A stretch of DNA of 64,000 nt, from contig NZ_CP009830.1 of NCBI RefSeq assembly GCF_000959525.1, positions 124,001-188,000 of the forward strand, in the 5' to 3' direction. This DNA is from Burkholderia multivorans ATCC BAA-247 (GTDB lineage Bacteria > Pseudomonadota > Gammaproteobacteria > Burkholderiales > Burkholderiaceae). A program made the translations under genes and the position numbers. Shown here piece by piece: positions 61,613 to 64,000 of the stretch. The notes beneath the pieces were generated by a model. It was not told the origin of the DNA. It made no database searches and saw only the letters and a list, made by a program, of their open reading frames with translations. How positions within the stretch are numbered: position 1 is the first letter of the stretch; the number at the start of each line of letters is the position of its first letter.

Positions 61613-62911
61613 GTGGCAAATGTGGTCGTGGTAGGCGCCCAATGGGGCGACGAAGGCAAGGGGCGGATCGTGGATTGGCTGGCGGCACGGGCCGATGTCG
61701 TCGCGCGCTATAACGGCGGTCACAACGCCGGTCACACGCTCGTCGTCGGCGGGAAGACGTACAAGCTCGCGCTGCTGCCGAGCGGCATCGTGCGCGGCAA
61801 GCGCGGCGTGATCGGCAACGGCGTTGCGCTCGATCCGGAAGCGCTGCTCGCCGAAATCGCGCGAATGGCGGAGCTCGGGCTGCAGGTGACGCCGGACAAC
61901 CTGTCGATCGCCGAAAACGCGACGCTCGTGCTGCCGATTCACCGCGCACTCGATGAGGCACAGGAGCGGCTGCGCCGCGAGCCGATCGGCACGACGCTGC
62001 GCGGAATCGGGCCGGCGTACGAGGACAAGGTCGGCCGCCGCGGGCTGCGCGTCGGCGATCTTGCCGAACCTGCCCGCCTCGCCGACAAGCTCGAGGCGCT
62101 GGTCGACTATCACAACGCATGGTTCCGTGGCCTTGGCCTCGAGGTCTGCTCGCGCGATGCGATGTTCGACAGGCTGATGGACGTCGCGCCGAAGATCCTG
62201 CCGTTCGTGCGGCCGGCGTGGGCCGACCTGAACGACGCGACCGACCGCGGCGAGCACATCCTCTTCGAAGGCTCGCAGGCCGTGATGCTCGACATCGACT
62301 GGGGCACGTATCCGTTCGTGACGTCGTCGGCAACCGTGGCCTCCGCGGCGGCGGCCGGGACCGGGCTCGGCGCGTCGAAGCTCGGGCACGTGCTCGGCGT
62401 GACGAAGGCCTACGCGACGCGCGTGGGCGGCGGCCCGTTCCTGACCGAGCTGACCGACGCAACCGGTGAAGCGCTGCGCACGCGCGGACAGGAATTCGGC
62501 GTGAACACCGGCCGGCCGCGGCGGTGCGGCTGGCTCGATGCCGCGCAGTTGCGTCAGGCCGTCAGGGTGTCCGGTATCGATTCGCTGGCGCTGACCAAAC
62601 TCGACGTGCTCGACGGCTTCGACTCGATCGAGCTCTGCGTCGGCTATGAACTGGACGGCGCGCGCGTCGACCATCTGCCCGCGAGTCTCGATGCCCAAGC
62701 GCGTGCACGGCCCGTGTACGAGCGGTTCGACGGCTGGCAACGCAGCGTGAAGGGCGTGCGCGAGCGTGCAGCGTTGCCGCATGCCGCGCAGGCGTTCATC
62801 GCACGCGTCGAAGCGGTCGCGGGCGTCCCCGTGTCGATGATCACGACCAGCGCGGAACGGGACGACACGATCGTGTTGCGCGATCCGTTCGACCCGGCGC
62901 CGCGCGTCTAA
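61613..62911 (+). CDS. purA: Adenylosuccinate synthetase, divergent paralogue
   Basis: The 432-residue protein is full-length PurA: VVGAQWGDEGKGRIVD (catalytic Asp kept), NGGHNAGHTL, GIGPAYEDKVGRRGLRVGDL, FEGSQAVMLDIDWGTYPFVTSS and NTGRPRRCGWLD. It joins IMP and aspartate with GTP to make adenylosuccinate. Compared with the E. coli enzyme as I recall it, several near-invariant loops differ (GAQGT to GSQAV, DHGTY to DWGTY, TSSNT to TSSAT, RRRRTG to RPRRCG). The GTG at 61613 with GGAG 8 bp upstream is the start. A chromosomal purA is expected elsewhere, so this may serve another need. Confidence 0.9.
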   Translation: MANVVVVGAQWGDEGKGRIVDWLAARADVVARYNGGHNAGHTLVVGGKTYKLALLPSGIVRGKRGVIGNGVALDPEALLAEIARMAELGLQVTPDNLSIAENATLVLPIHRALDEAQERLRREPIGTTLRGIGPAYEDKVGRRGLRVGDLAEPARLADKLEALVDYHNAWFRGLGLEVCSRDAMFDRLMDVAPKILPFVRPAWADLNDATDRGEHILFEGSQAVMLDIDWGTYPFVTSSATVASAAAAGTGLGASKLGHVLGVTKAYATRVGGGPFLTELTDATGEALRTRGQEFGVNTGRPRRCGWLDAAQLRQAVRVSGIDSLALTKLDVLDGFDSIELCVGYELDGARVDHLPASLDAQARARPVYERFDGWQRSVKGVRERAALPHAAQAFIARVEAVAGVPVSMITTSAERDDTIVLRDPFDPAPRV

Positions 62912-63169
62912 TGGACAGGACGTATCGTCCCGTCCCGGCATGACGTCGGACGGCGCGATATGCCCGTTCGCACGCCTTGCGGAACGCGTTCTTCCGCCGC
63001 GCTGCGGGCACCGCACGAGACCGCGCACGGCGAACTGGACACGCTACCGACGCTGCTGTACTGTTCCGCACAATTCGCGCCGGACCGGCCGCAGTCGTAG
63101 CGGCTCTCGACGACGGAGACACGCGGCGACGCCGCGGCACGGTGCGGTTTCAATCCCGGGGACATGGCG

Positions 63170-64000
63170 ATGGACACGTTACAGATGATGCGCATTTTTG
63201 TCCGGGTCGCGGAGGAGGGCAGCTTTACGAGCGCCGCCCAGCGGCTGGACATTACGACAGCCTACGCATCCCGCTCGGTCGCGCAGCTGGAAACGCATCT
63301 GCGCACGCGTCTGCTGAATCGCAGCACCCGCCGCATTGCGCTGACGGACGCAGGCCAGCGCTACCTCGACCGTTGCCAGCGGATTCTCGCGTATATCGAC
63401 GAAGCCGAAGCCGAGGCGGCCGACGCGCAGGCAAAGCCGTCGGGGCGATTGCACGTGCACGCGACGACGAGCTTCGGGCAGGCGTACGTCGTGCCTGCGG
63501 TCGTTCGCTATCGACAGCGCTATCCGTCGGTCGCGGTGGAACTGACGCTCTCGCAGCATGTGCCCGACATCATCGACGAAGGCTACGACGTGTCGCTGCA
63601 GCTCAGCACGGCCGAACTGCCCGACTCCGGCCTCGTTTCGCAGCGGCTCGGCGAAATGCATAGCGTGCTGTGCGCGTCGCCTGCATATCTGAAAGAGCGC
63701 GGCACGCCGCGTACCGTGAGCGATCTCGAAGGGCACGCCTGCCTGCAGATCGTCACGCCGATCTTTCCGCGCGATCGCTGGCATCTCGATGGACCCAACG
63801 GCCGCGAGACGTTCGAACTGCCGTTGCCGGACTTTCAGGTGAACATCGCCGACGCACTCGGCGCAGGGCTGCGCGCCGGTCTCGGCATCGGCGCATTGCC
63901 GATGTCGACGGCCTTGCCGGCATTCGCGAGCGGAGCGCTCGTGCGCGTGTTGCCCGAGTACCGGCTGCAGAAGCTGACCGTCTATACGCTGTATGCGTCT
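63170..64000 (+). CDS. LysR family regulator, N-terminal part
   Basis: The gene runs off the right edge after 277 codons. MDTLQMMRIFVRVAEEGSFTSAAQRLDITTAYASRSVAQLETHLRTRLLNRSTRRIALTDAG is a CrgA-type LysR winged helix, followed by an effector domain (GRLHVHATTSFGQAYVVPAVVRYRQRYPSVAVEL). I start it at the second of two in-frame ATGs (63170), which has GGGGA at a 7-bp distance; the ATG at 63164 is too close to that site. Its target is not known, since the right-hand neighbours are outside the window. Confidence 0.87.
   Translation, partial: MDTLQMMRIFVRVAEEGSFTSAAQRLDITTAYASRSVAQLETHLRTRLLNRSTRRIALTDAGQRYLDRCQRILAYIDEAEAEAADAQAKPSGRLHVHATTSFGQAYVVPAVVRYRQRYPSVAVELTLSQHVPDIIDEGYDVSLQLSTAELPDSGLVSQRLGEMHSVLCASPAYLKERGTPRTVSDLEGHACLQIVTPIFPRDRWHLDGPNGRETFELPLPDFQVNIADALGAGLRAGLGIGALPMSTALPAFASGALVRVLPEYRLQKLTVYTLYAS

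Noticed and set aside
61613-62911. PurZ, the phage enzyme for 2-aminoadenine DNA
   Set aside because: The catalytic aspartate in QWGDEGKG is present, whereas PurZ lacks it, and no other phage or Z-genome genes are nearby.

Overview
The window is GC-rich, tightly packed bacterial DNA with the codon use, LysR/GntR/MarR regulator density and catabolic gene content of a Burkholderia (most likely Burkholderia cepacia complex) genome. At 54.1-59.9 kb it carries the replication and partition hub of a secondary replicon: five 16-bp parS palindromes, parA-parB, a plasmid-type replication initiator gene and about twenty 18-bp iterons. The parS sequence GTTGTCACGTGACAAC is, as far as I recall, the type assigned to the third replicon (pC3 megaplasmid, formerly chromosome 3) of Burkholderia cenocepacia. 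The replicon assignment is therefore an inference; the origin itself is read directly from the sequence.

Left part (0-31 kb). Positions 1-239 are the start of an ABC-transporter binding protein. Positions 387-9535 hold a catabolic regulon: a GntR regulator, two flavin reductase genes, a DUF1330 gene, an amino-acid-synthesis-family protein, an alpha/beta hydrolase, a luciferase-like monooxygenase, an aldehyde dehydrogenase, an NCS1-type permease and a carboxymuconolactone decarboxylase-like protein. The parts resemble the Rut pyrimidine pathway but the set is different. Five copies of an ATGGNATRCCAT palindrome sit in all of its control regions. Positions 9812-14742 are a LysR gene and an aroE-like/CoA-transferase/MaoC/VOC/ketopantoate-reductase-like operon sharing a 14-bp palindrome. 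Positions 14973-19978 are a tricarballylate utilisation set (tcuR, tcuA, tcuB, tcuC). Next come a short sigma-54 activator, a fused dihydroxyacetone-kinase-like gene and an MHS transporter (20.3-24.9 kb). An ECF41 sigma factor with an AhpD-like gene and a cupin follows, then a LysR gene behind an apparent ECF41 promoter and a redox/SDR group containing a frameshifted SDR and a deleted bestrophin-like remnant (25.3-31.1 kb).

Middle part (31-54 kb). After a metallo-beta-lactamase-fold hydrolase comes a complete ectoine/hydroxyectoine catabolic operon (enuR-eutB-eutC-doeA-doeB-doeX-doeC-doeD), without a transporter and without eutA. Then come a MarR-controlled tripartite efflux operon (FUSC protein, DUF1656, HlyD adaptor, outer-membrane factor), a molybdenum pair (di-Mop protein and NifQ), a VOC protein, a replicon-borne ProQ/FinO RNA chaperone, a DUF2889 protein, and a flavodoxin/TetR/metallohydrolase group.

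Right part (54-64 kb). The centromere-like parS region leads into parAB. parB converges on the initiator gene across a nested hairpin, and the initiator reads away from the iteron array. The array contains two AT-rich 13-mer repeats that look like an unwinding element. Beyond the origin are a small exported Lys/Ala-rich protein, a LysR gene divergent from a second, somewhat divergent purA, and the start of another LysR gene cut by the window end. No tRNA, rRNA, CRISPR array or complete insertion sequence was seen.
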